From Rapana venosa (Eukaryota; Mollusca; Gastropoda; Neogastropoda; Muricidae), in assembly GCA_028751875.1 (NCBI GenBank), contig CM054140.1:20419493-20483492 (forward strand): 64,000 nt of DNA, given 5' to 3'. Both the position numbers and the translations under genes were made by a program. Every line of letters starts with the position of its first letter. Position 1 is the first letter of the stretch. The notes below the pieces were generated by a model. That model was not told the origin of the DNA. It saw only the letters and a program-made list of their open reading frames with translations, and did no database searches. Positions 27,094-39,300 of this stretch are shown here, in pieces.

Positions 27094-27547
27094 ATGGTTT
27101 ATCAACGTCGTGCTCTTACTTTGTATTATGTGGGTGGGTTTTTTGTTTGGCTGTCAGTGACACTGGTTCACACAACAACTGATCCACAGCCAAACAGTCA
27201 TGGTGACTCAAAAACTGCGAACAGTTGCAAAGGATTATTAATGGGACAGTATCCTTTTAACCATTACTGGTTTTACTTTCACAATTGAAACGATATTATT
27301 ATTCGAAGGGGTTTCCCGTAGGCATTCCGTTTTGATGATAATAAATGTGATGGCGGTAAAACAATTAATGCCATTGTGGCATCATTCGGTTGGAATAAGA
27401 ACGAACTCTGAAAGATAGATAATGGTGTTGAGAGACAATGAATAATTGTATCATTCGTTCACACCTATGATATCTTCGACTTTCACTTTGAACAGCCTAG
27501 AAAAAGCTGAGGAATGGCTTGATAACTTCCATACATGTGTGCATATT

Positions 27548-27637
<90 letters not shown>

Positions 27638-27963
27638 ATGATTGGGGTTTGTTTGGGGGGGGGGGGGGGGGGGGGGGTTGTTGTTGTTGGGTTGTTGTTG
27701 TTTTTTGGTGGTTTGTTGTTGTTGTTGGGTTTTGTTTTGTTTTTGTGGGGTTTTTTGAGAGCATGGTGTAAAAAAGCCCTGAGCTTATCCATTTACTCTC
27801 AATAAAAAGTTCGAGTTCTCTCTCTCTCTATTGTGAGACTGTATAAGTATTGGGTTATTATTATTAAGATGTATCCCTAACGGGCGGGGACTGGATGTTA
27901 AAAAGCACATGTGTGCTTATTCATTATCCTCAAAATAAAAGAATTCGTTTTTGTCATTGTCAT

Positions 27964-28013
<50 letters not shown>

Positions 28014-29015
28014 CTCTCTGTGACACACACACAACACACACAGTCACACACACAGGGTGGTAACCGAGCATTTAGATATATATAAATTTATGAATGCAGA
28101 CTTATAAATGTAGGTATGTCTAAAGCTTTATTTGGAATTGATTTTTTTGTTTAGAATGATGAGTCAAATTCAGATGTAGATGTGAGTCTCACATGATAGA
28201 TTCAAGATGGGAAAAGGACTGCTGTCTTTGTATTTTGTAGGGTTTTTTTTTGTTGACTTGTTTTTATTTTAACTTGTTTTTCATGCCCCATGCCCATAAA
28301 AAAAAATGTACGACTTCGTGGATGATTGCAAAGAAGAGGAAAGAGTATAGGGCTGTATTAGGCTATAAAAATATATTTACTTAATTATTTTGAGTGGGGG
28401 GGGATTGTTGTTTTTTTGGGGGTTGGGTTTTTTTTTTGGAGGGGTGGGGGGTAGTCCTTGGCTAGAGATCCTAGGTCCATTAACCATTGGTGAGATTTTG
28501 GATTGTTACATTAAAATCAAAGAGAAAATGATTGAATTCCTTTAGCTATGGCCAGGTACTTGTGCAATGATACAGAGATCGACCCTGCCACACAACAGGC
28601 TGTGGGCTGTGACAAAGACACCAGACTGTCAAAAGGTGAGTTGGTATTGACCTGATTATGTTTTCTGATTTTCTGCTTTAATTGAACTGAATATATATTC
28701 TGTTTTGATTGAACTGATTATGTTTTCTGTTTTGATCATCATATGTGTTTCTGCCATGTGTTGGCCACAGCTTTTTTCCTAAATGAAAAATGTGACCTGC
28801 TTTTGAGTGCTGCTGTTTCTTTTCCAAGCAATGATAAATGTTGTTTTTTCATTTTATGTTCTGAATTTTATACAGGCCAACTCATTATAGTAATATACAT
28901 GTATACATTATGTACACTGTACATCATAATGGTCAGGAATACACATGTACATGTATGTATACATCATGCAGTGACCATACTCTTGAATACATTTACAATT
29001 AAATTTACATGGAGT

Positions 29016-29058
<43 letters not shown>

Positions 29059-31224
29059 CATAAACTCATCTTTAAGTTTAACACAAACAACTAAAGAAGG
29101 TTAAGTAATTAAGTTGTTTTACAAATTCAGAGAAAACATGTAATCAATCAACTGATGCAGTGTGGTGTGAGCTGGCCCCAGGGGTGGAGTGTGCTGAGCA
29201 GTTCCTTAACAAGACATTCCTGAAAACTGTCCCGTGCAAGTGGACGTAAGTACTGTCAATAGTGTCATGGATATATCATTCTGTGAATTGAAACCTTGGA
29301 TGTTTTGGATTTCTTTCTCTTCATTTTTTGTTCTTTTTTTCCTTTTCTTACACAATTTATACTGATTATATAAAGTAAACACAGATTGGTTTTTTGTGCT
29401 TTTTTCTTCCTTTTTTTGTTTTTTGTTTTTTTGTTCTTCAGCTCAAGCTCTGAGGTTCACCAATGGTGAGACTTTTGCATATGCAACCGTTTTTTCCCCA
29501 CCATTCAGGTAGCTGCATTCTGACTTCAGGGATAGATTGCTTTTAATACTGCCATTTTCTGTTGGAATTTTCTTTGCTGATTGATCTTATTTTATCACTT
29601 AGGAAATGTAATAGGTCTTTTTAGGCACAATCCTTCTGAGGATGAGATCATTGTATTTGATACATGATACCATGGTAGCCTACTTTAGTACTTACCTGTT
29701 GTAATGTGGCAAAAGTCTAGGAAAGGGATGGTCTGTGACTAGTCTTACATTGCCAAAGAATCACTCTGGGGTTGTTTTAAAGTACAGACAGGGATGTTGT
29801 ATAAATGATTCGGTTATTGCTGATGTGTGTGAACTGACAGAAACTGTGACTGATTAACAGGGAGGATGTGATCAAATTTTGTGAAGATTGTACCAACTCT
29901 GGCAAAGTAATCAAAATAAATCCAAAGAAAAAAACCTAAAAGCATGGATTTCAAAGCAGATTAAAGACTCAGTGTAAATAACAGGGCCCTTTAAAATAAA
30001 GATAATCTGTCTGCCAGGAATGGACATTCATTTGAGAAGGCACTGCTGCTGTCAGTGTTCCTGGGAATGTTTGGAGTGGACCGCTTCTACCTAGGATACC
30101 CTGCCATAGGTAACAGTCATTGCTGAAATAGTGTGTCTGTGTGTGTGTGAGTGTGTGTGTGTGTGTGTATGTGTGTGTGTGTTTGTGTGCGTGTAGACAC
30201 ATGGATGCATGCTTTTACATGTTTTGACTGTGTGTTTGTGCAAGTATATTATGCTCAGATATGTTTGTTGGTTTTTTTGTTTTGTTTTTTGTTGTGGTTT
30301 TTTTGGGGGAGGGGTTGGAGGTGGGGGGGGGGGGGGGGGGGTTACTAGTTTAGGGGTAAGAGCATTATACTGGTGATCTGGGAGTAAATGAGGGCATAGG
30401 TTAAAGTTGCTGCTTAGGTGCCTGTTTGAGGGATTTTTTTTCATTCCGGGTTAACACTGGCTTTGACTCCACTGCTTTGTATGTCCTTCGGGGGAGACAA
30501 AGTAATGTGCAGCTTCATGCAGAATAGGGTGCACACATTAAAATCCCATTTGCTGCTTTTCATGGAAGAGAAGGGCCGCGATGGTTTGTGGGATGCATAA
30601 CAGGGGTGTACTCAGTATGCACAGTGTTTGAAAAATTCAGTGCAGTGCCCCTAAGATTCCTTTAAGTTAAACAGAGAAGTCAGTCATTGTTTTCGTGTAT
30701 TTCCATTTGTGTGTGTGTGTGCATGAGCTTGTGTGTGTTTGAACAAATGTGTGTTTGAGTATTATATGCATGCGATTGTACAATATGGATTTTTTCATGG
30801 TTGTGTGTTTGTTTCTGTTGATGTACACATTTAACTGCAACTTTTTATAGTGTTATAACACATGTTGAGTTTGAATGTGTTTTCTTCAGGATTCACAAAA
30901 GAGAAAAAACATTTTCTGCTACCCAGATGTTTTGAGTATTGATCATGAAAATACAGTGTTGATTCTAGGATTTCATAAAAAGGAGCCCAAGTGCCCCCTA
31001 AAATGGAAAAAAGGGGGGTATTTACCCCCCTCCACCCCCACCCGCCCGCCCCCTTTCATAAAAAGGGGGACAAGTAGTATTTGCTTTACCCACTGTACTC
31101 CTAGTTTCTGCTATTTTTCAAGGAAGAGAAACAAAACAAACAGGCAGATGTACATAGGCAGAAAGGATTACAATAATATCCACCTTTAGTGTAGCAGTTA
31201 ATCTGTAGTAAGCACTTGTGACAC

Positions 31225-31258
<34 letters not shown>

Positions 31259-34200
31259 GAGGGGGAAGAGAATGGGGAGAGAGAGAGAGAGGTCAAAGTC
31301 AGATTTGTATTTCCACAGAGTTGGAGAAGTAGATCTAGATCTAAATGACAAGAGGTGAAACCCAATATCTAAGTCTTCCCCCCCCCCCCCCCCCCCCAAA
31401 TCATACAGAGAGAGTCAGAGAGATGAAAGCCAATATAAAAAATCTCCCTCCCCCCCCAGTGGATGTGTATGAGAGAGAGAGGGAGGGAGATGAAAATTGT
31501 ATTTCCACATTCAGAGAGGTAGATCTAGATGAAAGGAAGCCAATACCAAAGTCTTGATTCCTCCCACTGCCTTCTCCCCAATTCCCCTCCCAATTGTAAC
31601 TGAGAAAGAGAGAGAGAGAGAGAGGTAAAGGTAAAGGTGTCCCATAACCTATAAGGTCGTAGGGGAGCGAGGCGTCAGAGACCTCACTTCTCTAGGGCCA
31701 GCGTATTGAGGGCGGCGCCCATCTCCTCTCCCTCGCTGCTTTACCTTCCCTGACCCTAAAGAGGACAGGTACCCATTTACAGCTGGGTGAACTGGGGGAA
31801 CTGTACTGAAGCCAAGACGCGCAAACGGTCACCCATCCAAGTGGTAACCACGCTCGACGCTGCTTAACTTGGCTGGGGGAAAGCGAGTGCTCCGACCACT
31901 GAGCTATCCCTCTCCCTCTGAGAGAGAGAGATCAAAATTGTATTTCTACATTCAGAGAGATCTAGATGTAAAAGGGAGGTTAAAGCCAATATTATGGAAG
32001 TCTTGTTTTTCCCCAGATGGTACAGACAGAGAGAGACAGAGAGAGAGAGTAGCCTGTTTTGAAGTCTTTTTGAAGATATTCATCCTGTACAACCCCCTAG
32101 TGAGGTGATTAACCGATGCTCAAAGTGCTGTTCTGTAATTAGCCCATCCCCCTGTAGAGAAGGCATTATTTCCATGTTTGATACACAGCCCATAGCCTAC
32201 TGCACGCCATGATTACTGTTCTTAAGCCAGGGCTACTTGTCTAGCCAGATCTACCAGCTCGAACCTGCTGGGACAGGCGTCTCCTATCTCCTCAACGATT
32301 TTGTCCCCATCTTGTTACTTGTTTCTGAAGTACACAGCCTCTTGGAAGATGACGTAAACGAAGAGGGCAACAGAGTAGGATGAGCCCGCTTTACGAGGAT
32401 GATCACCTGGATGATCGCTAGGCTTATTCAGAAAATCTTGCGGTCCTTGGGGTATCAATGTAATGAGCGCGGCAGGAACAGTGGTACAGTGGAATTGAAA
32501 AGGACGAACTACAGTTTCTGTGATTGGTCAAAAGTGAGGTGCTTAGTCATTCTGAAGCATCTAGGGAAAACTTATGCAGAAGAAGGCCTAGCCCTTTATT
32601 TTTAGAGATTATACAAATGGCAGTTGCAATGGCGCACTGTTTGTACAAAAACACGCTATCCAGGATTTGTTTGTGTCTGTTAGGGCGCACTGCACGCATC
32701 ATTTTGAAAAAAATGCAGAAATCCTGGAGGGTGCACCCTAGAATCAACACTGAAAATAGAATAGATCGTTGTTTGCTTATGTATGTGTAAGTGTTGTATA
32801 ATTATATATTGCATTTCACAGGCTTGATCAATACGTACTGATCACAGTAAAGATTCTACCCATTTGCTCGAAAACCTGTGTATTCTGAAAGTGTCTCAGA
32901 GTCCCTTGTCCTTTCGGATAATTAACCTGTGTTAAGTCAGAGCAGATAAATACTTTTGTGTTGTGAAGATCAGCAAATTCTGCAGAAAAGCTCTTGAGTG
33001 AGGTTTTGCAATTGTGCTTACCACTTAGTAACTGTACATGTGCAGTGCTGATGAAATGTACCAAGTATACCTTATTTCATCAACAATGTTCTCAAGGTGG
33101 CTTGTGTTTGTGTGCAGGCCTGGTGAAGTTTGCTACTTTAGGTTTCATGTTTCTTGGTCAGCTGGTGGATATTCTGCTCATTGCCACTCAGGTAAATGGC
33201 CCACTTGAGGTAGAGTGCCTGCTTGAGGTAGAGTGCCTGCTTGAGGTAGATTGCCTGCTTGGGGTAGATTGCCTGCTTTAGGTAGATTGCCTGATTGAGG
33301 TAATGGCCTGTTTGATGTAGTTGGCCTTATTGAGGTAATGGCCTCTTTGGTGTAGTTGGCCTTATTGAGGTAATGGCCTGTTTGATGTAGATGGCCTTAT
33401 TGAGGTAATGGCCTCTTTGATGTAGTTGGCCTTATTGAGGTAATGGCCTGTTTGATGTAGATGGCCTTATTGAGGTAATGGCCTGTTTGATGTAGATGGC
33501 CTTTTGAGGTAATGGCCTGTTTGATGTAGATGGCCCATTTTAGATTAATAGCCTGTGTTAGGTAAAAGGGCCAGGTCAAGGGCCTCCATGAATCAAACGG
33601 TTTGTCTCAAGTGAACAGCCCATTTTAGGTAAAATGGCCTGTTTTAGATCAATGACCTATATTTTTTCAATAGCCTGTTCCAGTAAATGGCCCATTTTAG
33701 ATAAATTGCTTGTTTTTAAAAGGTAAAAACAATGGACACTATAGCCAAGACCATTTGACTCTGGGGATTTTTAAGATCTCCCAGGTCAACTTCAAGTGCA
33801 GACTTGCCAGCGCCTTAATTCCGATCATGTATATACACATGCAGAAGATCACACATACACATTAAAGATCCCATTATTCATGTCAACAGTCTTTTGGCAA
33901 GGATGAAGGGGGGTGGGGTGTTTTTTTAAAGTTCATTTTGGCAGTTTGTGCTAAGTCTCTTGGAAAGAAAGTTATATTACTGGAACCTAGAAAAGATCAT
34001 GAAAACTAAAAGAAAGAATGTGCTTGTAAGAAAAGTTCCTCTCTCAATTTTCTTCCTTGGTGAAAGATTGCATACTAGATCCAGTTTGTTACAGACTCAA
34101 AAAGGTCATCACGAATTTTGAACCAACTCTGTCAGTTCTCCTTTCTTGCTTAGTATGAGGTTCATTCACAAGTGGTGAGATTTTAACTTATTGACTTAGA

Positions 34201-34545
34201 GAAATGCAGAAAAATCCGTCTTAGAGAAATGATGCAGAAAAATTACCAGATAAAAATATTTACACAACTGCTCACAGCAAATTCAAGTTTTGTTGTTTGG
34301 ATGATTTTTTTTTAAGCCTTAAAAGACTAAATTTGATGAAAGAGACCTTTGCAGTTAACTGCTTTGCTGTATAAGTTGTGTGCATGTGCAAGGAGAAGCA
34401 AGCATATGATGTAACGGTTGGTTTCCCTTTGCAGGTGGTCAAGCCTTCAGATGGGTCAGAATACGTCATTGACTATTATGGAGCGGCAGTACAACGCATC
34501 GTACGAAACAACTACACCTACCTCAAGACTCCCGACTATGGATGA
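27094..34545 (+). CDS. TM2D1: TM2 domain-containing protein 1 homologue (six exons, complete)
   Basis: Small membrane protein of the TM2D1 family (human TM2D1 binds amyloid-beta in published work; the fly orthologue amaretto acts with other TM2D genes in Notch-related phenotypes). Exons: 27094-27248, 28556-28635, 29131-29245, 30018-30109, 33118-33191, 34435-34545; the joined frame gives 208 aa, near the human length of 207. Residues 4-27 look like a signal peptide (ALTLYYVGGFFVWLSVTLVH). A cysteine-rich luminal segment follows (MGQYLCNDTEID, GCDKDTR, ECAEQFLNKT, VPCKW). The TM2 domain starts near residue 118: a first helix ending in GMFGVDRFYLGYPAIG with the family DRF motif, then a second helix LGQLVDILLIATQ. 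The C-terminal PSDGSEYVIDYYG matches TM2D1 rather than TM2D2 or TM2D3. Exon 1 ends GGACA before GTATCC, a slightly unusual donor, but the phase and the family sequence MGQY support it. Confidence 0.93.
27550..28050. repeat. TC microsatellites and G run in TM2D1 intron 1
   Basis: (TC)n at 27552-27634 and 27966-28018, a G run at 27655-27677 and T/G-rich sequence between. A SINE 3' fragment lies at 27,885-27,945. Confidence 0.85.
30345..30605 (+). mobile_element. Degenerate SINE in TM2D1 intron 4
   Basis: Starts ggggtaagagcattatactg with a weak tRNA-like head; the body has gtccttcgggggagac and cacacattaaaatcccattt, words also seen in the SINE block at 5,350-5,460. Confidence 0.4.
31624..31912 (-). 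mobile_element. SINE with a 5S rRNA-like core, copy 3 (full length)
   Basis: Best copy. On the - strand it reads gggatagctcagtggtcgga, then at 31872-31826 a core matching animal 5S rRNA in order: AAGCAG, GTCG, TGGTTA, ACTTGGATGGG, GACCG. The 3' end is a gtaaaggtaaagg tail. It lies in TM2D1 intron 4, antisense. Confidence 0.82.
33192..33560. repeat. 17-18-bp minisatellite at the TM2D1 exon 5 donor
   Basis: Starts right at the splice donor GTAAATGGCC of exon 33118-33191. The first units are 18 bp (cttgaggtagagtgcctg, five copies); later ones alternate as a 35-bp pair (attgaggtaatggcctg plus tttgatgtagatggcctt). Decayed versions of GTAAATGGCC continue to about 33,715. Confidence 0.85.
33722..33900 (+). 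mobile_element. SINE fragment in TM2D1 intron 5
   Basis: Carries tctcccaggtcaacttcaag, gcagacttgccagcg and cacattaaagatcccattat, as in the copies at 11,178 and 26,212, with a worn head. Confidence 0.55.
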
Positions 34546-35415
34546 TCAAGTCCTTATTGGATTAGTGTAGAAAATTCAATCATGCAGCATATTTGTCTTG
34601 GACAACTTTACATATGATCATCACGTGATTGTGAATGAAAAGGATGGACTGAATGTGTGCAAGAGGCTTCAGGTATGGGCAATGGAAAATCTGTAGTGAT
34701 ATCATGTTTCATAGTATATGTGTGTTCTTTGTCCGATAGGTATTGGTTTGTGTTGGGCTGAGTGCTAGTGTCTGAGAAGTGTATTACATTCTGATCTCTC
34801 CGTACTAGAATGGAACAATCATGATGTAGGAAGTATAGCATTATCATCTGTCAGAATTCTGGGGTACCTTTGGTAATGGCAGTGTTCAGACACAAGCAGG
34901 TCATGGACATAAAAGCAGTGCTACTGGTGATCTTCTGGTCATGCATATCATGAAAATTGCTTTGTTTAATCTGCCATTAAGAGACATGTAAAGATCAGAG
35001 GACTGAGAGGCCAGACTTGTTCCCTCACTAGTACATAGTTAGATAAGTGACCAGTGCCATTTGGACATTTAAAGGGATCAAGAAGGCATAAGGGAATTGG
35101 GGTCTGTGTACATCTGAAGGAACAATCAATCACAAAGACTGATAGAAGTGCTTTAGTTGTCACTAAAATAAATTTTCAAAATTCCAACAAACCATCCCTG
35201 ACAGAAATTCATGTTTATTGTACAATGTCAGTCATTCAAGCATGTTCACAGCCATCAACTTCAAAATTTCTTTCAGGTGCATAAACATGTACAGGCATTT
35301 TGTTTTTTTCTTACATGATGAATATGATGCACTTCACACTTACATACATTTCCACATGCAATGTACCATTGAGCTCATTATCGGCAAAAGCAATAAACAC
35401 TTTTGAAACATTTGA
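34546..35415 (+). other. TM2D1: TM2D1 3' untranslated region (predicted, two possible ends)
   Basis: No coding signal is seen after the stop. AATAAA occurs at 35167-35172 and again at 35392-35397. Use of the first would end the transcript near 35,190, abutting the HADHA 3' end; use of the second would overlap the HADHA 3' UTR by about 200 bp. Confidence 0.4.
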
Positions 35416-36357
35416 AACAAATCTGCAGCTGAAAATAAGTGGGTGAACATTTTTTTATGATTTTGTAAAAAATTATCAATAGTATATCAATCCCCTCCTC
35501 CTTTTCCCTGGTACTGACAGTTCATACTGTTTACAACCTCAAAATGTTCTCATTTGTACTCCCTATATCTGACTAAAGCCTGGTAGCTGAAGTAACGGTG
35601 CAGGCACAGATCTGTAGGATGGACTTGCTCACACAGAAAACGCTTGCTCACACAGAAAATGCTGCTTCAACAGACCTGCATTATCTGCAGTCTGGGTCTG
35701 TCCTCACTTCCCCGACTAGTGTGGAAAAGAAAACTGAAGAGTAGCTTTGTTTTTTTTAGTATGTCATGGTATCACATTCTCTACATGCAAAACAATATGG
35801 CAAAAAACTAAGTAGGCTGCTGCTATTTCAGAACAAAATGAAAATGTTGGCCACAAAACATTTAGAATCTTGATTTTTTTAGACAGGACACAAAACAAGG
35901 AAATATCAAAACTCTGAAGAAAAATAAACATAGCAATACTACCACTTTCTATACAAATCATAAATTCACAAAAATTAGCTCATTAAGCAGGCAAAACAAA
36001 TCACAGCTGTACGAACTCAATCTACAGCACTGTGCATTTTCAGAAAATGCTGGCACAGAGTAATTCAAAACACACAATATGAACATAGAATCACAATTAT
36101 CTTCCATATTTGTTCAATACTACCATAATAACTTCTAATGCCCCCATCGACCCCCACCCCTCCCACCCCAAAAAATATCTCCGCAATGAAAAACAGCACA
36201 TGCTTTAAAACCAAATATCAAAAAAGTTCAATGATAAATACCAGCCCGCACACACTCCACAGTCTTCACCGATTCAGACACACTAGGGGGGAGTACAGTG
36301 CTGCAAATTGTGAGCCACCTTCATCTGAAGGGGTTGGGTCAACAGTCGGTGCAGACA
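35195..36357 (-). other. HADHA: HADHA 3' untranslated region (predicted)
   Basis: Downstream of the HADHA stop, the - strand has no coding signal. The best poly(A) signal is AATAAA on the - strand, read as TTTATT at 35214-35219 on the + strand, about 1.14 kb after the stop. Cleavage would fall near 35,190-35,200. The end is inferred from the hexamer only. The stretch runs antiparallel to the 3' UTR of TM2D1. Confidence 0.45.
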
Positions 36358-39300
36358 CTAGGAATGGAACTTCTTGCTGCTGTCCTTGGCATGGTCCAGC
36401 AACAGCTGGCAGGGCTGGAACTCAGGGCCGTACAGTGCCTGGTAGCGCTCCATTCTGGACACGATGGGCCCTGCTCCATGAAGGTCCAGGTAGCGGAAGG
36501 GGCCTGTTACAAACAAACAGGCATTAACACCTGGGATGTACGATTCCAGAAGAGCTTACTCCACATGAGCACTTTGAAATTTTGAGCACCATACTTGAAT
36601 GCAAGTGAACCCTTTGGTTACATTGGAAATAACATTTAGTGGAATCTTTATGTGCTGGGATAGCTCCGTGGTCGGAGCACTCACTTCCCTCCAGCCATGG
36701 TTAAGCAGCATCAAACATGGTTACCAGTTGGACAGGTGACCGTTTGCGCGCCTGGGCTTCAGTACAGTCCCCCAGTTCACCCAGCTGTAAATGGGTACCT
36801 GCCTCTTTAGGGTCAGGGAAGGTAAAGCAGTGAGGGAGAGGAGATGGGTGCCGCCCTCAATACGCTGGCCCCTGGAGAAGTGAGGTCTCTGACGCCTCAC
36901 CCCCCTACAACTTTAAAGGTTATGGGACACCTTTACCTTTTTTATGTGCCCAGATCATGAAGATATATTTTCCCAAAAAATTGGCAGACTTTGTAACTAG
37001 ATATACCACCATAAAAGTCTATAATTTCTGAAAGGTAAATGATTTTTTTAAATTAAAAACATGGATTTTACTATATGAGTTTCCATGAACTGAGTACAAT
37101 CCTTGGAAAAATCTGAATTACTCGGTGATGGGTTCTCTCACTGCTGTGGCAGTAAAGTGCACACGATGAGTTATTTCACCACAGAGGTGGCAAAGGGATC
37201 ACAGAAGAGGAGTCTAGCTATGGCTGCTGGAAGGAATGGCATAAGTACACCCAGTATACAATCTGCAACCTTGAGAGGGCAGCACTGTGGACACCACAAT
37301 GTAATTTTTCTGAAATGCATGTTTATATGAAATGCAATAAAGGCATAGAGTGGACATCCTAAATGCATCTCAGTGTTTGGAATATCACTAACTGGACACC
37401 AGAACAAACCAGTACAGACAAAATGTCATAGCAAAGAATTTTATAAATGTTGGCATTTTATCTATGGAGGGTTCCCAGTATCCCTACAAACGACTAACTG
37501 TTACCCTGTCGGCTAATGCTTCCAGCTTGGCTGTGTCACTAACTCCAATACAGTTTGTGCTGAGTCACCCTGGTCAACAGCAGCTGGAAATCAGAGGGAA
37601 CATGGCCAGTGCACTTACCACCATAGAATGGAGGGAAGCCCAGGCCAAAGACTGCTCCAATGTCGCCATCAGTCTGAAACACACCAGGCAGCTCAGTGAA
37701 ACATAACATGGTGTTAGAAGAGAAGGATTAACACTCAGACTCCTTCCCCTTCCCTCCTCTTTTTGTTTAACTAACTTACTTTATTTCACAGTTCTAGTCA
37801 ACCTGCCTACCTAGTAGCGAAAAGAAATAAGAAGTAATCAACCTTTTAGTAACAGGGCAAGGCCAGGACATGAAAAAAATGAAACAGTCTCAATAAACAT
37901 TATAACACAGAGATAAATCAGTCAGCAAAACTCACAGGATTTGACAGGATGCCATCTTGGAGACAGTAGACGGCCTCGTTGACAAATCGTGAGAACAGGC
38001 GGTACCACACTTCTTCATCTGAAAGCCTGCAAAACCAGGGTAGCACACATTAACACACACAAATTAACACACAAGTTGCAACAGAGTATTCACAACAGAC
38101 TGTAAACACACACCAAAATTATTTCACAAGAACTGACACATTTTTCATGTCACCCTAAACAATCAGTCAAGTTTAGAAAAGAATATCCTTTTCAAATACA
38201 AGGTAAAGCAACAAAAGTAAAACCGGTACAGCCTCTATGATGTACCTGAAATTACTTCACACTTATCCCTGAAGTCAGAATGTGGCTACCTTAGTGATGG
38301 GCAAAAATAGCCGTATATGCAAAATCTTGCCATTGGTAAACCTTGGAACTCTAGACAAGGAGCAAAGAATAAATAAATAAAACCAACCTTCTCAGAAATG
38401 ATTTCCCCTTGTTGAATCACTATTATTGAAGTAGTTTCCCTTTCTATAGTAACTGCCTTCCTGAGCCCCAAACTACTGTCAGTGATTCAAAACAGGCGCT
38501 TGACTAGTGCACAATGTATGCATCATAATCCACAAATTATGCAGTAATTGTTGGTCTATACATCTCAAAGATTAAAAAAAAAACACAAAAAAACCCTTCG
38601 CCCATGCCAACAAGGCTGCCAAATATAGCCCGTGATGAAAACTCACTTTCCTCCTTGCAGTGAAGCAGTACATGCCAGCACATTCTGCAGTTACTGTCAA
38701 AGTACTGAAGAGGAACTCATCATTTTGTGAAAGTTCACACATCATTACTGAGCAAGTTGTCAAAAAAATGAAACATGTGGGCAGTTCCAACAATTTACTG
38801 TACTGAATTTCCACTGAGAAAACAACCAACACCACAGTTCTTTTCTTTGGCGAGGAGAAAAACCAATGACAGGCACATGTCTGCTTGAGCCAAAGGTAAA
38901 TGGCAAAAAGATACAAAATGAAGAAGCTAACTTTTTAACTGACTGCACAAAGAATAAAGTAACACGAGTACACAGAGAAAGAAAAGGCATGGAAAAAATA
39001 ACCCACAAAAATCTAACTGGTTTTTCTGGGTTTGTTTTATATTTGATTGACCGATCTTTTTCCCCCCTGTAACTAAGTTGAATATGAAGATGAAATAAGG
39101 TAACTGCAGTGTGTGCATGCAACCTTCCACCCCTTCCCAATATCCACCACCGTCAAGAACTCATCAGCTCTGAGGTCAGTTTCCAGAGGTCAACAGGTAA
39201 TCAAGTGACTTACTCTGTCTTGGCTTCCAGGTGGTACTTCTCCAACAACTTCAGGGCACCGTCATTTTCTGATCTGCTCTTGCTGTTCTTTTCATAGATG

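Noticed and set aside
31826..31872. A 5S rRNA gene fragment
   Set aside because: Only the central part resembles 5S and it is embedded in a dispersed repeat with four copies, so it is a SINE component, not an rRNA gene.
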